A stretch of DNA of 64,000 nt from Sphaerotilus sulfidivorans (GCF_013426975.1 NZ_JACCPY010000006.1:122211-186210); one strand, 5' to 3'. Positions 1 to 9,079 are shown, counted from the stretch's first letter. Program-made: numbers and translations. The notes: generated from the sequence alone by a model not told the origin.

Positions 1-987
1 GGTGTTGATGAACGCAATGCCTTCGGGCACGTATTCGCTGCGATTCGGGTAGTTTGAGCCACGGTCGCCGTTGATCAACTTGGCCACCGAACCTAGTTTT
101 ACATACTGCCACGGCTCATTCCGACTACACGCCGTCAGTCGACCCTGAAAGGCCAATTCCAATACTGCAGCGCGCAGTCCGTCCATAGATGAGTCAGTGG
201 TCACCAGATCATTGAACTTCCCCTCCACCCGCTCCCACGCCGCCTGAAACTCCTCCGCATCCCGCGCCTGCGTCAGGCTGTCGAGCAGCGCCTGCACCAG
301 CCGGGCGTGGGCGTGCTGCGCGTCGGCTTGCCGCGCTTCCAGGCGGTCGCACAGGGCCATCAGTTCATCGACTTTGGCGACGATGCGGTGTTGTTCGGCG
401 AGGGGAGGGAGCAGAACTGGAAGCGCCAGGATTTGCTCGCGTGACACGTTCTTCATCGAGCTGCTGGTGCCCCCGGCAACTCTGCCGTAGTAGGCGCGAG
501 CCTCAGGAGCAGCATTGACCAGCTGGATGAATCGCGGTTCACACGCTTCTGACAGCCGAAGACGAACGATCTTGTCGCTCAGAATCAGGCGGGGCGGTGT
601 GTCCGCAACGACGACGCTGCGCGCCACCAGTTCGGCCGTATTGGCCCGCGAGATCAGAAAATCTCCGGGACGAACTTCAAGTTCAGGCCGGGGTTCCAGG
701 TATGCCGGCAGTGCCTTGTTTTCATCTGGATTGAACTGCGCCCACGACACAGCGCTGACCTTGAGAACGCCCCATTCATTACCTGACCGTGGCCGGTTCT
801 CGCAACTCGGACTCCAACCGGCTCCGCTGCTTGTGACCAGTTCACGCAGTTGCGTCTGACGCCAAACGGAACCTGTCTCTGTCAGGCGGCCTTGTGTGGC
901 CAATTCGAGAATCAGGCCGCGCAGCTTCTTGATGCCATCGGGCGCCTCCGCCAGCAACTCCAGGTTCTCCATCCATGCCGCGGTCAT
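1..987 (-). CDS. hsdS: Type I restriction enzyme specificity subunit HsdS (3' part missing)
   Basis: HsdS binds the split DNA target and directs the HsdM and HsdR subunits to it. Reading the minus strand from the ATG at 987 gives an unbroken frame to the window edge. The start MTAAWMENLELL leads into EAPDGIKKLRGLILELA, the usual HsdS opening. A first target-recognition domain follows (residues about 40-175), then the conserved end LPPLAEQHRIVAKVDELM and a helical spacer. A second LRAAVLELAFQGRL block and the start of a second recognition domain come next, so the two-domain layout is visible. It is the last gene of the hsdR-hsdM-DUF559-hsdS operon, about 140 bases after the DUF559 gene. The C-terminal part of recognition domain 2 lies outside the window. 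Confidence 0.93.
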   Translation of the reverse strand, partial: MTAAWMENLELLAEAPDGIKKLRGLILELATQGRLTETGSVWRQTQLRELVTSSGAGWSPSCENRPRSGNEWGVLKVSAVSWAQFNPDENKALPAYLEPRPELEVRPGDFLISRANTAELVARSVVVADTPPRLILSDKIVRLRLSEACEPRFIQLVNAAPEARAYYGRVAGGTSSSMKNVSREQILALPVLLPPLAEQHRIVAKVDELMALCDRLEARQADAQHAHARLVQALLDSLTQARDAEEFQAAWERVEGKFNDLVTTDSSMDGLRAAVLELAFQGRLTACSRNEPWQYVKLGSVAKLINGDRGSNYPNRSEYVPEGIAFINT

Positions 988-1008
988 TCGGGCGCCTTGG
1001 TGGGCGGA

Positions 1009-1120
1009 AATCCCCCCCGGCCCCCCTTTTTCAAAGGGGGGAGTGGTGGTGAAGTCGAGTTCGGCTTGGGCTGGGACGGGACTTGTTCCCCCCTTTGAAA
1101 AAGGGGGGCTAGGGGGGATT
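1009..1120. repeat. Long inverted repeat (two G/C-run arms) before hsdS
   Basis: Two arms, 1009-1041 and 1086-1120, are inverted copies of one unit: AATCCCCCC, a 2-3 base gap, CCCCCCTTTTTCAAA, then GGGGGG. About 45 bases separate the arms. The arms differ only in the small gap and one C. Units of this kind, which read as NPPRPPFFKGG-like peptides when translated, are dispersed intergenic palindromes in many proteobacteria (general knowledge). The pair fills the space between the DUF559 stop and the hsdS start, so the operon mRNA could fold into a large stem there. The short open frames through it are translations of the repeat, not genes. Confidence 0.85.
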
Positions 1121-1126
1121 CGCATT

Positions 1127-1495
1127 TCACCTCGCATCAATCGACTTCCTCACACTCGCTTCAATCACGGCCATCACCCCATCCAGTTCGGTCAGCACCT
1201 GCCGGTTGTCGAAGCGCAGCACCTCCAGCCCCAGCGCCTGCAGCACCTGCGTGCGCTGCCGGTCGTAGTCCTGCGCATCGGGCTCATGGTGCTGCGAGCC
1301 GTCGAGTTCGATCACCAGGCTGGCCGCCGCGCAGTAGAAATCCACGATGTAGCCGGCGATCGGCTTCTGCCGATAGAACTGCACGCCGGCGACCTGCTTG
1401 CGGCGCAGGCACGCCCAGAGGCGCTGCTCGGCCTCGGTCGGATCGCTGCGCAACTGCCGGGACAGCGGCTTGAGCCGGCGTTGGTAGGGCAGCAC
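1127..1495 (-). CDS. DUF559 / Vsr-like endonuclease-fold protein
   Basis: This 122-residue protein matches the DUF559 family, which has a restriction-endonuclease-like (Vsr-related) fold. Family features seen are RLKPLSRQLRSDPTEAEQRLW near the start, then FYRQKPIAGYIVDFYC, VIELDGSQHH and LEVLRFDNRQVL. The E/D and Q/H positions in IVDFYC and ELDGSQHH are the putative nuclease residues. The start is GTG at 1495, three bases after the hsdM stop, so the gene is probably translationally coupled to hsdM. DUF559 proteins are often found with DNA-modification genes, but the activity of this one is unproven. Its place between hsdM and hsdS suggests a restriction accessory or simply a cargo gene. Confidence 0.82.
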   Translation of the reverse strand: MLPYQRRLKPLSRQLRSDPTEAEQRLWACLRRKQVAGVQFYRQKPIAGYIVDFYCAAASLVIELDGSQHHEPDAQDYDRQRTQVLQALGLEVLRFDNRQVLTELDGVMAVIEASVRKSIDAR

Positions 1496-1498
1496 GGC

Positions 1499-2947
1499 CT
1501 ATCGCTCCAACGCCTCGGCCAGCGCCGCCTTCAACTGCCCCTGCAGCGCCGCAATCTCCGCCTGCATCTGCCGGTATTCGGCCAGCAGCTCGTCCGGGTC
1601 GTGGCTGACCTGCTCGCCGACGTGCGGGTTCTTGCAGTCGAGATTCCAGTGGCGGGCGCGGATCTCGTCGATGCCGACCTTCCAGGCCTGCGGCGTCTCC
1701 TGCCGGTCGCCCCACCACGCCTCCTCGGTGGCGAACTCCTCGATGCGCATCGGCCGCGTCTTGGAATAGTTCTTCACGCCCGCCGGATACGGGTGCTCGT
1801 AGAACCAGACCTCGCGGGTCGGCTCGCCCTTGGTGAAGAACAGCAGATTGGTCTTGATGCCGGTGTAGGGGTTGAACACGCCATTGGGCAGCCGCACCAC
1901 GGTGTGCAGGTTGCACTCGGTCAGCAACTTCTCCTTGATCCGGCTCTTGATGCCCTCGCCGAACAGGAAGCCGTCGGGCAGCACCACCGCCGCGCGGCCG
2001 CCGCTCTTCAGCAGATGCATGATCAGCACCATGAACAGGTCGGCCGTCTCGCGGGTGCGGAAGGCGGCGGGGAAGTTGCCCTCGATGCCGTCTTCCTCCA
2101 TGCCGCCGAAGGGCGGGTTGGCGACGATGCAGTCCACCCGCTCGCCCGGCCCCCAGCTGATCAGCGGCCGCGCCAGCGTGTTGTCATGGCGGATCTGGCT
2201 CGGCACCTCGATGCCGTGCAGGATCATGTTCGTGGTGGCCAGCAGATGCGGCAGCGGCTTCTTCTCCACGCCGAAGACGCTGGCCTGCAGCACCGCCTCG
2301 TCCTCGGGCGTCTTCACATGGCGGCGGCGCTTGTGCTCGATGGTGCAGGTCAGAAAGCCGCCGGTGCCGCAGGCCGGGTCCATCACCTTCTCGTGCAGCT
2401 GCGGGTCCACCATGCGCACCATGAATTCGGTGACGGGGCGCGGCGTGTAGAACTCGCCCGCATTGCCGGCGTTCTGCAGGTCGCGCAGCAGCTGCTCGTA
2501 CATGTCGCCGAAGGCGTGGCGCTCCTGCGCCTTGTTGAAGTCCACGCTCTCCTGGATCTTGTTGAGCACCTGCCGCAGCAGCTGCCCGGACTTCATGTAG
2601 TTGTAGGCGTCCTCGAACACGCCGCGGATCACGCGCGCCACCGGCCGCAGCTCGCCGCCATCGTCGCCCAGGCTCTGCAGCGTCGGGAACAGCTCGTTGT
2701 CGACGAAGCTCATCAGCTCGTCGCCGGTCATGCCCTCGGCATCGGCCGCCCAGTTCCGCCAGCGGTAGGACTCGGGCAGCGGCGAGCGGTAGTCGTCGTC
2801 GAACAGCTCCCACTCCGTCTCGCGGTCATCGAAGACCTTCAGGAACAGCATCCAGACCAGCTGCCCGATGCGCTGCGCATCGCCGTCGACGCCGACGTCC
2901 TTGCGCATGATGTCCTGGATGGATTTGATGGCGGTGGTGATGGACAT
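1499..2947 (-). CDS. hsdM: Type I restriction-modification DNA methyltransferase HsdM
   Basis: HsdM is the N6-adenine methyltransferase subunit, using S-adenosylmethionine and acting with HsdS. The protein has 482 residues. An N-terminal helical HsdM_N region (about 1-150) is followed by the N6-methylase domain, with SAM-binding DPACGTGGFL near residue 190 and catalytic NPPF in IVANPPFGG near 276. The start MSITTAIKSIQDIMRKD at 2947 was chosen because the family begins this way. The same frame runs on upstream through hsdR territory, but that part is shadow coding and not an R-M fusion. No Shine-Dalgarno is evident. It lies 68 bases after hsdR and 3 bases before the DUF559 gene. Length is normal for short HsdM proteins. 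Confidence 0.95.
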   Translation of the reverse strand: MSITTAIKSIQDIMRKDVGVDGDAQRIGQLVWMLFLKVFDDRETEWELFDDDYRSPLPESYRWRNWAADAEGMTGDELMSFVDNELFPTLQSLGDDGGELRPVARVIRGVFEDAYNYMKSGQLLRQVLNKIQESVDFNKAQERHAFGDMYEQLLRDLQNAGNAGEFYTPRPVTEFMVRMVDPQLHEKVMDPACGTGGFLTCTIEHKRRRHVKTPEDEAVLQASVFGVEKKPLPHLLATTNMILHGIEVPSQIRHDNTLARPLISWGPGERVDCIVANPPFGGMEEDGIEGNFPAAFRTRETADLFMVLIMHLLKSGGRAAVVLPDGFLFGEGIKSRIKEKLLTECNLHTVVRLPNGVFNPYTGIKTNLLFFTKGEPTREVWFYEHPYPAGVKNYSKTRPMRIEEFATEEAWWGDRQETPQAWKVGIDEIRARHWNLDCKNPHVGEQVSHDPDELLAEYRQMQAEIAALQGQLKAALAEALER

Positions 2948-3015
2948 GCAGGAAAAGAGGAGGGAAGGAAGAGAAGGAAAAATGGGTTTCCGGCCGCTCA
3001 GGATCAGGATCAGGT

Positions 3016-5412
3016 TCAGGCATAGAGCTGGGTTTCCAGCTCCTGCACCGCACGCCTGAAGCCGGCCGGGCCGCCCAGCGCCCGCAGCAGCTCCACCGGC
3101 GCCCCCAGCCGAGTGAACGGATCGAGGGTCAGGATTCTGCGGTCTTCGATCGGCTCGATGCCGGTGTCGGCGTACTTGTCGAGCAGGGCTTCCAGCACCT
3201 GACGCGCGATGCCCTCGTAGCGGCCGAACAGATCGCGCTTCCTCACATTGTCGGCGCGCTCGCGCCGCGTCAGCGGCGGGCGGCCGAAGGCGACATGGCA
3301 GACCAGATCGAAGGGGTCGAGCGCCGGGCCGCCCCGCGCGCCGATCTCCTCCTGCAGCGCCTCCCAGATCACGCCCTGCGCGGCCAGCTCGTCGATGACC
3401 GCCTTCTTCTGTTCGGCGCCGTTCCAGCGGCGCAGGAACTCGTCGAGCGAGGCGAACCGCTTCTGGACGCACGAGCGGGTGTAGTCGCGCAGGCTCTCGG
3501 TGACGAGCCGGCCGTCGGCGCCGTAGTACTGCACCCGCTCGGCCACGATCTGCACGCTGACCTGATCGGCGCCGACGCGGTACTTCACGCGGCGGCCTTC
3601 GCCCGCCCCATCGCCGCCGCCGTCCGGGAAAACGCCGTCGGGCGAGGGGGAGGGCGCCGCCGGGGCGCTGCCGTCCGGCGTGTCCGGCGGCTCGTCCGGC
3701 GGCGTGACGGGATCGCCGGGGGCGGGCTCGAAGACCGCCACCGGCTCGCCGTCGAAGGCCGGATCGGCGAACAGCTCGGTCGCCTTCTTGAAGTCCAGGA
3801 TCGTGAACCAGAACTTGCCGTGGTCCTCGTTGATCCGCGTGCCCCGGCCGATGATCTGCTTGAACTCGGTCATCGACTGGATGTGCTGGTCCAGCACGAT
3901 CAGCTTGCAGGTCTGCGCGTCCACCCCGGTCGTCATCAGCTTGCTGGTGGTGGCGATGACCGGCCACGGCTGCTCGGGGTCGATGAAGTTGTCCAGCTCG
4001 GCCTTGCCCTCGGCATCGTCGCCGGTGATGCGCATGACGTACTTGCGGTTGCGCCGGACCTGCTCGGGGTTCAGGTTCACCAGCGCCTGGCGCATGCGCT
4101 CGGCGTGGTCGATGTCGCTGCAGAACACGATGGTCTTCTGCATCGGGTCGGTGGCCTGCAGGAACTCGGTGATCTTCCGGGCGACCAGCTCGGTGCGCGC
4201 GTCCAGCACCAGGCCGCGGTCCATGTCCTTCAGGTTGTAGATGCGGTCCTCGATCCGCTGGCCGTTGCGGTCGAGCATGCCCTGGGTCGGGCGCCAGCCC
4301 TGCAGGTCGCGGTCGAGGTCGACGCGCACCACCTTGTAGGGCGCCAGGAAGCCGTCGTCGATGCCCTGCTTCAGGCTGTAGCTGTAGACCGGCTCGCCGA
4401 AGTAGCCCAGGCTGGAGACCTCGCGCGTCTCCTTGGGCGTGGCGGTCAGTCCGATGTGGGTGGCGTTTCGGAAGTGGTCGAGGATGTCGCGCCAGGCCGA
4501 GTCCTCGGCGGCGCTGCCGCGGTGGCATTCGTCGATCACCACCAGATCGAAGAAGTCGGGCGAGAACTGCCGGTAGATATTGCTGGCCTCGTCGGTGCCA
4601 GTGACTGCTTGATAAAGCGACAGGTAGATCTCGTAGCTCTTGTCGATCCGGCGGCCGGTGATCTTGGTCATCGCCGCGCCGAAGGGCTTGAAGTCGTTGG
4701 TGCGGGTCTGGTCGACCAGGATGTTGCGGTCGGCCAGGAAGAGGATGCGCTTCTTCTGCCCGCTCTTCCACAGCCGCCAGATGATCTGAAAGGCGGTGTA
4801 GGTCTTGCCGGTGCCGGTGGCCATCACCAGCAGGATGCGGTCCTGCCCGCGCGCCACCGCCTCCACGGTGCGGTTGATCGCGTTGAGCTGGTAGTAGCGC
4901 GGCGCGCGGCCGCTGCCGTCGTCGTGATAGGGCGCCACGGCGCGGGCCTGCTGCTCGCTGTCCAGGCCGCGCCACAGGCACCAGCGCCGCCAGAGCGCCT
5001 CCGGCGTCGGAAAGGCGTCCAGGCCCAGCTCGGTCTCCATCCGGTCGCCGGGGTGGCCGGTGCCGCTGCGGTCATGGAACAGGAAGCCGCGGCCGTTGGT
5101 CGAGAAGACGAAGGGCACCTGCAGCGACTCGGCATAGTCCAGCGCCTGCTGCATGCCGGCGCCAACCGCCAGCGTGGCCTTCTTGACCTCGATGACCGCG
5201 ATCGGCTGGTTCGGCAGGTGGTAGAGCACGATGTCGGCGCGCCGCCCGTTGCCACGGGTGTGCAGCCGGCCGCGCACGATGATGCGGCCCTTGGTGAAGC
5301 TCACCTGCTCGCGCACCTGGCGCCGCAGATCCCAGCCGGCCCGCTGCAGCGCCGGAATGACGAACTGGGTGCTGATGTCCTGCTCGGACAGCGTGGTCAG
5401 GTCCATGTCCAT
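3016..5412 (-). CDS. hsdR: Type I restriction enzyme endonuclease/translocase subunit HsdR
   Basis: HsdR gives ATP-driven DNA translocation and cleavage to the R2M2S complex. The 798-residue product opens with an HSDR_N nuclease domain (about 1-150, with [11 protein letters not shown] carrying the D/E...ExK-type nuclease centre). A superfamily 2 helicase follows: Walker A ATGTGKT near 197, DECH box near 296, and GLTATPKE near 322. A second RecA-like lobe contains QIIGRGTRI. The C-terminus is an EcoEI-like R-subunit region preceded by a low-complexity Pro/Asp/Gly linker near 600. The ATG at 5412 was preferred because AGGGGGAA sits about 10 bases upstream; an ATG at 5406 is an alternative. It is the first gene of the operon. 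Confidence 0.95.
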   Translation of the reverse strand: MDMDLTTLSEQDISTQFVIPALQRAGWDLRRQVREQVSFTKGRIIVRGRLHTRGNGRRADIVLYHLPNQPIAVIEVKKATLAVGAGMQQALDYAESLQVPFVFSTNGRGFLFHDRSGTGHPGDRMETELGLDAFPTPEALWRRWCLWRGLDSEQQARAVAPYHDDGSGRAPRYYQLNAINRTVEAVARGQDRILLVMATGTGKTYTAFQIIWRLWKSGQKKRILFLADRNILVDQTRTNDFKPFGAAMTKITGRRIDKSYEIYLSLYQAVTGTDEASNIYRQFSPDFFDLVVIDECHRGSAAEDSAWRDILDHFRNATHIGLTATPKETREVSSLGYFGEPVYSYSLKQGIDDGFLAPYKVVRVDLDRDLQGWRPTQGMLDRNGQRIEDRIYNLKDMDRGLVLDARTELVARKITEFLQATDPMQKTIVFCSDIDHAERMRQALVNLNPEQVRRNRKYVMRITGDDAEGKAELDNFIDPEQPWPVIATTSKLMTTGVDAQTCKLIVLDQHIQSMTEFKQIIGRGTRINEDHGKFWFTILDFKKATELFADPAFDGEPVAVFEPAPGDPVTPPDEPPDTPDGSAPAAPSPSPDGVFPDGGGDGAGEGRRVKYRVGADQVSVQIVAERVQYYGADGRLVTESLRDYTRSCVQKRFASLDEFLRRWNGAEQKKAVIDELAAQGVIWEALQEEIGARGGPALDPFDLVCHVAFGRPPLTRRERADNVRKRDLFGRYEGIARQVLEALLDKYADTGIEPIEDRRILTLDPFTRLGAPVELLRALGGPAGFRRAVQELETQLYA

Positions 5413-5494
5413 GCGGTCGATTCCCCCTGAATGTCTTGATGGTGCATTCGGGTGCAGATTGTCTGCTCTCGCACCGCCGGGCGACATCACCGCG

Positions 5495-5863
5495 TCACTG
5501 CAGCGTCTCCGCAGCCGTGACCTGGGTCGCGGCGGGCGCCGTGGCCTGCGATGCAGCTGGCGTCACCGGGGCCGGTCGGTGGCGCTCCACCCACGCCTGC
5601 ACCATCGCCGCATCGATGTCGCGCTCGTAGCACAGCGGCGAGCTGCCGCCCGGGCGGCTGTAGGCGCTTCGCCCGCCGCAGGAGGCGCCGTTGCGCATGG
5701 TGTCGTACGGACAGGGGCAGCGTCCGGGATAGTCCGCCCGGGACTCGGCGATCATCGCCTGCTTGATGCGTGCCACCGACTGGACGCCGTGGCCGCTGTC
5801 CTTCGCCAGCACCAGCGCCGGCAGCAGCAGGCCCAGACTGGCCAAGGCTCGGATCATTCTCAT
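5495..5863 (-). CDS. Small cysteine-rich secreted protein, unknown function
   Basis: This is a 122-residue protein with a clear signal peptide ([20 protein letters not shown], cleavage expected near residue 20). The mature part holds a compact motif with four Cys: [11 protein letters not shown], then [13 protein letters not shown], then PLCYERDI. I know this motif as a recurring element of small uncharacterised proteobacterial proteins but cannot assign a function. The C-terminal 30 residues are Ala/Thr/Pro-rich and probably disordered. The start is ATG at 5863 with GAGGGAG as ribosome site, which lies inside a strong predicted hairpin (5870-5925). It follows the Roadblock-like gene at 5986 on the same strand and precedes hsdR by about 80 bases. 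Confidence 0.75.
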   Translation of the reverse strand: MRMIRALASLGLLLPALVLAKDSGHGVQSVARIKQAMIAESRADYPGRCPCPYDTMRNGASCGGRSAYSRPGGSSPLCYERDIDAAMVQAWVERHRPAPVTPAASQATAPAATQVTAAETLQ

Positions 5864-5869
5864 GAAAAC

Positions 5870-5925
5870 TCCCTCGTGATTGATGAAGACAATCGAAAAC
5901 CGACGATTGTCCGATCAGCGAGGGA
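5870..5925 (-). promoter_or_regulatory. Hairpin that covers the ribosome site of the gene at 5863
   Basis: On the minus-strand transcript the segment folds from outer to inner as UCCCUCG / CGAGGGA (5925-5919 with 5876-5870), UGAU / AUCA, and a perfect 8-bp stem GACAAUCG / CGAUUGUC (5911-5904 with 5895-5888) closing an 8-base loop. The 3' arm of the outer stem is the Shine-Dalgarno GAGGGA, six bases from the ATG. No U tract follows the stem, so it does not look like a terminator. It may be an RNA switch, a thermosensor-like lid, or a DNA palindrome bound by a protein. The pairing is seen directly; the role is inferred. Confidence 0.55.
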
Positions 5926-5985
5926 CTGAGTACCTTCCCGTACCCAGGGGGTGGACAGCCCGGGGCGGGGCGGTCCGCGTCGGGC

Positions 5986-7203
5986 TCAGATCACCGGCGC
6001 CCTCGGCAGCGCCGCATCCAGCGCCATCAGCCGCGGGCGCAGCTGCATCCAGCTGGTGCGGGCGGGGCTGTAGACCAGGTGCATCGCCAGGCCAGGCTGG
6101 GAGAGCAGGGTGCGCACGCCCAGCGCCTCGGTGCCGCCCATGACCAGCACCTCGTCGGCCTGGCCCGGGATCTGCAGCTGGCGCCGGGTGCTGTTGCCGG
6201 CGGCCAGCAGCAGCGAGCCGCGCCGCGCCAGATCCGGCCCGCGTGCCACCGAGCCGGCATGCGCGATCACCCGGCTGGTGGCGATGTCGAACACGCAGGC
6301 GGCCTGCACGCCGCTGAGCGCATGCAGCTCCAGCGCGAAGCGCTCCATCGGCGTGGCCTGGGCGGCCAGGACCGGGCGATCGGCGCCGGTCGGCGGCATC
6401 GGCTGCGGCGCGCTGCTGGCGCTGGCGGGCGGAAAGGGCGACAGCAGCACGCCGGTGCCGTCCGGGCGGCGCGCATGCTCGATCTGGTTCCAGCGCTCGC
6501 CCAGCAGGGTCCAGGCCTCGGCCGGCCGGCTGACCGGCGTCGACAGCCGGCAGTCCAGCCCGCTGCCCAGCCCCAGGCCGGCGATCAGGCCGGTCATCGC
6601 CGCATGGCTGCCGGCGGCCAGCGGCATCAGCTGCAGATGCCGGCACTGCCACTGCGGATGGAAGAGCAGTTCGCGCAGCGGCTGCAGCGCGTCGCCCAGC
6701 GCATGCGGCGGCAGGTCGCCCACCAGCACCACCGCCAGCGTCGCACGCGACAGCAGCACCCGCGTCAGCGCGGCGCGGGTCGGGCTGTCGGCGTCGATGT
6801 CGGTGCTGTAGAGCCGCACCCGCCGGCCCTGGCTGCCGGGGCAGTCGACATGGTCGATGCCCGCCAGCGTGGTGCCGTAGCTCTGCCGGCGCACATGCAG
6901 CCGCTCGACCGGCTGGCCGGCGGCCGCGGCCACCGCATGCAGCATGCGCCGCGCGCCGCGGCTGGCGATGTCGTGCAGCACGATGTAGCTCGGGCGCAGG
7001 AACTCGAGCTGCTGCTGCAGCGCCTCGGCGGGCTCGCAGGACACGAACAGCTCGCGGGTGTGGTTGCCCACCGCCCGGCCGATGTCGGCCGGCTCGTCGA
7101 GATAGTCGCGCACGCTGCGCTGGATCTGGGTCTGATGGAGGTCGTCGTCGTCGCGCACGTCCACAGGCGGGCGCGACGATGGATGACCTGAGCTCGAAAA
7201 CAT
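5986..7203 (-). CDS. Two-domain protein with Roadblock/LC7-like C-terminus (paralogue 1)
   Basis: This 405-residue protein belongs to a family of three in this window (with 12024-13133 and 13130-14515). An N-terminal acidic region is followed by an alpha/beta domain (about 65-230). That domain shares AAGQPVERLHVR, YSTDIDA, LLSRATLAVVLVGDLPP and QWQCRHLQLMPL with paralogue 3. After a Pro/Ser-rich linker comes a C-terminal domain (about 290-400, starting LELHALSGVQAACVFD) whose pattern resembles Roadblock/LC7 proteins. The start at 7203 has AGGAG nine bases upstream. The gene is divergent from nadB, 121 bases apart. I do not know a function; Roadblock domains usually regulate small GTPases or form scaffolds, and no GTPase gene is seen here. 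Confidence 0.6.
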   Translation of the reverse strand: MFSSSGHPSSRPPVDVRDDDDLHQTQIQRSVRDYLDEPADIGRAVGNHTRELFVSCEPAEALQQQLEFLRPSYIVLHDIASRGARRMLHAVAAAAGQPVERLHVRRQSYGTTLAGIDHVDCPGSQGRRVRLYSTDIDADSPTRAALTRVLLSRATLAVVLVGDLPPHALGDALQPLRELLFHPQWQCRHLQLMPLAAGSHAAMTGLIAGLGLGSGLDCRLSTPVSRPAEAWTLLGERWNQIEHARRPDGTGVLLSPFPPASASSAPQPMPPTGADRPVLAAQATPMERFALELHALSGVQAACVFDIATSRVIAHAGSVARGPDLARRGSLLLAAGNSTRRQLQIPGQADEVLVMGGTEALGVRTLLSQPGLAMHLVYSPARTSWMQLRPRLMALDAALPRAPVI

Positions 7204-7324
7204 GGCCGGTGTCTCCTGGAGGGAACGCTGTGGCGGCACGCGGCCGGGACAAGCGGAGGAGCCGGCGTGGAACGATCGCGTCTCATCCTATCATCCGGGC
7301 CTTGATTTCATATCGTGCGCCAGC

Positions 7325-9025
7325 ATGTCTTCCAATTCTTTCACTTCCGAACCTGATGCGCTGCCTGTCGTGATCGTCGGGGCCGGCCTGGCCGGCTTGA
7401 CGGTGGCCCTGCATCTGGCCGCCACGCATCGCGTGATCGTGCTGGCCAAGCGCCAGCTCGGCGAGGCGGCCACCGCCTGGGCCCAGGGCGGCATCGTCGG
7501 CGTGCTGGGGCGCGACGACAGCATCGACAGCCATGTGCGCGACACCCAGGACGCCGGCGCGGGCCTGGTCGACGAGCACACCGCGCGCTTCATCGCCGAG
7601 CGCAGCGCCGAGGCCGTCGCGTGGCTGGTCGAGCGCGGCGTGCCGTTCTCGCCCGATCCGGACGGCCCGCTGGGCCTGCACCTGACGCGCGAGGGCGGGC
7701 ACGCGGTGCGCCGCATCGCGCATGCGGCCGATGCCACCGGCTTTGCCATCCACCAGGCGCTGCTGGCCGAGGTGGCGCGCCATCCCAACATCGAGCTGCG
7801 CGAGCGCTGGATGGCGATCGACGTCATCACCCCGCGCCATCTGCACAGCGACGCGGCGCCGCGCTGCCACGGCGTCTATGTGCTCGACATCGACAGCCAG
7901 CGGGTCGAGACCATCGCCACCCGCGCGGTGGTGCTGGCCAGCGGCGGCGTCGGCAAGGTCTACCGCTACACCAGCAATCCCGACACTGCCACCGGCGACG
8001 GCATCGCGATGGCCTGGCGCGCGGGCTGCCGGACCGCGAACATGGAGTTCATCCAGTTCCACCCGACCTGCCTCTACCACCCGCAGGACCGCAGCTTCCT
8101 GATCACCGAGGCGCTGCGCGGCGAGGGCGCGCACCTGAAGCTGCCCGACGGCACCCGCTTCATGCCGGCGCACGACGCCCGCGGCGAGCTGGCACCGCGC
8201 GACATCGTCGCCCGCGCGATCGACTTCGAGATGAAGAAGCACGGCCTGGACCACGTCTGGCTGGACGCGACCCATCTGGGCGAGGCCTTCCTGAAGGAAC
8301 ACTTCCCGACCATTCACGCGCGCTGCCTGGCCCTGGGCATCGACATCGCGCGCCAGCCCATCCCGGTGGTGCCGGCGGCGCACTACACCTGCGGCGGCGT
8401 GGTCACCGACCTGCACGGGCGCACCGACCTGCCGGGCCTCTACGCGGTCGGCGAGACCACCTACACCGGCCTGCACGGCGCCAACCGGCTGGCGAGCAAC
8501 TCGCTGCTGGAGTGCGTGGTGCTGGGCAAGACCTGCGCCGAGACCATCGTCGCGGCGCCGCGCGCCGAGCAGCCGCTGCTGCCGGCCTGGGACGAGAGCC
8601 AGGTGCACAACGCCGACGAGCAGGTGGTCATCGCGCACAACTGGGACGAGCTGCGCCTGCTGATGTGGAACTACGTCGGCATCGTGCGCACCACCAAGCG
8701 GCTGGAGCGTGCGCTGCACCGCATCCAGCTGCTGCGCGACGAGATCGACGACTACTACGCCAACTTCCGCGTCGACCGCGACCTGCTGGAGCTGCGCAAC
8801 CTGGTCGACTGCGCCGAGCTGATCGTGCGCTCGGCGCTGATGCGCCAGGAGAGCCGCGGCCTGCACTACAGCCGCGACTTTCCCGATCCGCTGCCGGTGA
8901 GCTTCCCGACCGTGCTGGTGCGCCCGGCGCGCAGCCGGCGCGGCGCCGGCCTGGCGGGGCTGGGCATGGGGCTGGTGTCGCCCTCGGTGCCGCGTCCGCC
9001 CTCGGCGACCGGCCTGTGTGGCTGA
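7325..9025 (+). CDS. nadB: L-aspartate oxidase NadB
   Basis: NadB oxidises L-aspartate to iminoaspartate with FAD, the first step of de novo NAD synthesis; NadA then makes quinolinate. The protein has 566 residues. The FAD-binding start is VIVGAGLAGLTVALHLA (near 18), followed by the flavoprotein signatures TAWAQGGIVG, HLTREGGHAVRRI and SGGVGKVYRYTSNP. The substrate/FAD site is in HYTCGGVVTD and GLHGANRLASNSLLE, and a C-terminal helical domain carries RLERALHRIQLL. The ATG at 7325 was chosen because it leads quickly into the Rossmann motif; the longer upstream frame has no family match. NadA is encoded 1.8 kb downstream on the other strand. The last 30 residues are Gly/Pro/Arg-rich, a common betaproteobacterial tail. 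Confidence 0.95.
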   Translation: MSSNSFTSEPDALPVVIVGAGLAGLTVALHLAATHRVIVLAKRQLGEAATAWAQGGIVGVLGRDDSIDSHVRDTQDAGAGLVDEHTARFIAERSAEAVAWLVERGVPFSPDPDGPLGLHLTREGGHAVRRIAHAADATGFAIHQALLAEVARHPNIELRERWMAIDVITPRHLHSDAAPRCHGVYVLDIDSQRVETIATRAVVLASGGVGKVYRYTSNPDTATGDGIAMAWRAGCRTANMEFIQFHPTCLYHPQDRSFLITEALRGEGAHLKLPDGTRFMPAHDARGELAPRDIVARAIDFEMKKHGLDHVWLDATHLGEAFLKEHFPTIHARCLALGIDIARQPIPVVPAAHYTCGGVVTDLHGRTDLPGLYAVGETTYTGLHGANRLASNSLLECVVLGKTCAETIVAAPRAEQPLLPAWDESQVHNADEQVVIAHNWDELRLLMWNYVGIVRTTKRLERALHRIQLLRDEIDDYYANFRVDRDLLELRNLVDCAELIVRSALMRQESRGLHYSRDFPDPLPVSFPTVLVRPARSRRGAGLAGLGMGLVSPSVPRPPSATGLCG

Positions 9026-9049
9026 GACGGCGGAAGGATTGAAATCAGG

Positions 9050-9079
9050 CGTTCAACGGGTATTAATCTTTCGTTCAAC
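9050..9079 (+). promoter_or_regulatory. Direct repeat CGTTCAAC x2, candidate operator of the sugar transporter
   Basis: Two identical CGTTCAAC boxes at 9050-9057 and 9072-9079 are 22 bases apart, two helical turns, in the 128-base gap between nadB and the MFS gene. The surrounding 9060-9110 stretch is much richer in A/T than the genes around it (TATTAATCTT, AATCTTAATTC), as expected of a promoter. The TTTCGTTC-like half-sites recall DeoR-family sites, but this is only a resemblance. Confidence 0.35.

Noticed and set aside
896..3025. A long plus-strand open frame across hsdS, DUF559 and hsdM
   Set aside because: Composition is that of a reverse-complement frame (H, Q, L, A runs) and it crosses the inverted repeat; no motif is recognisable.
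1499..4981. Apparent very long hsdM reading frame reaching into hsdR
   Set aside because: The upstream part is the out-of-frame shadow of hsdR, rich in Arg and Ala with no family pattern; real HsdM starts at 2947.
5870..5925. The hairpin as a terminator of the 7203-5986 gene
   Set aside because: No T tract follows the stem on the minus strand, and the stem reaches the next gene's ribosome site.
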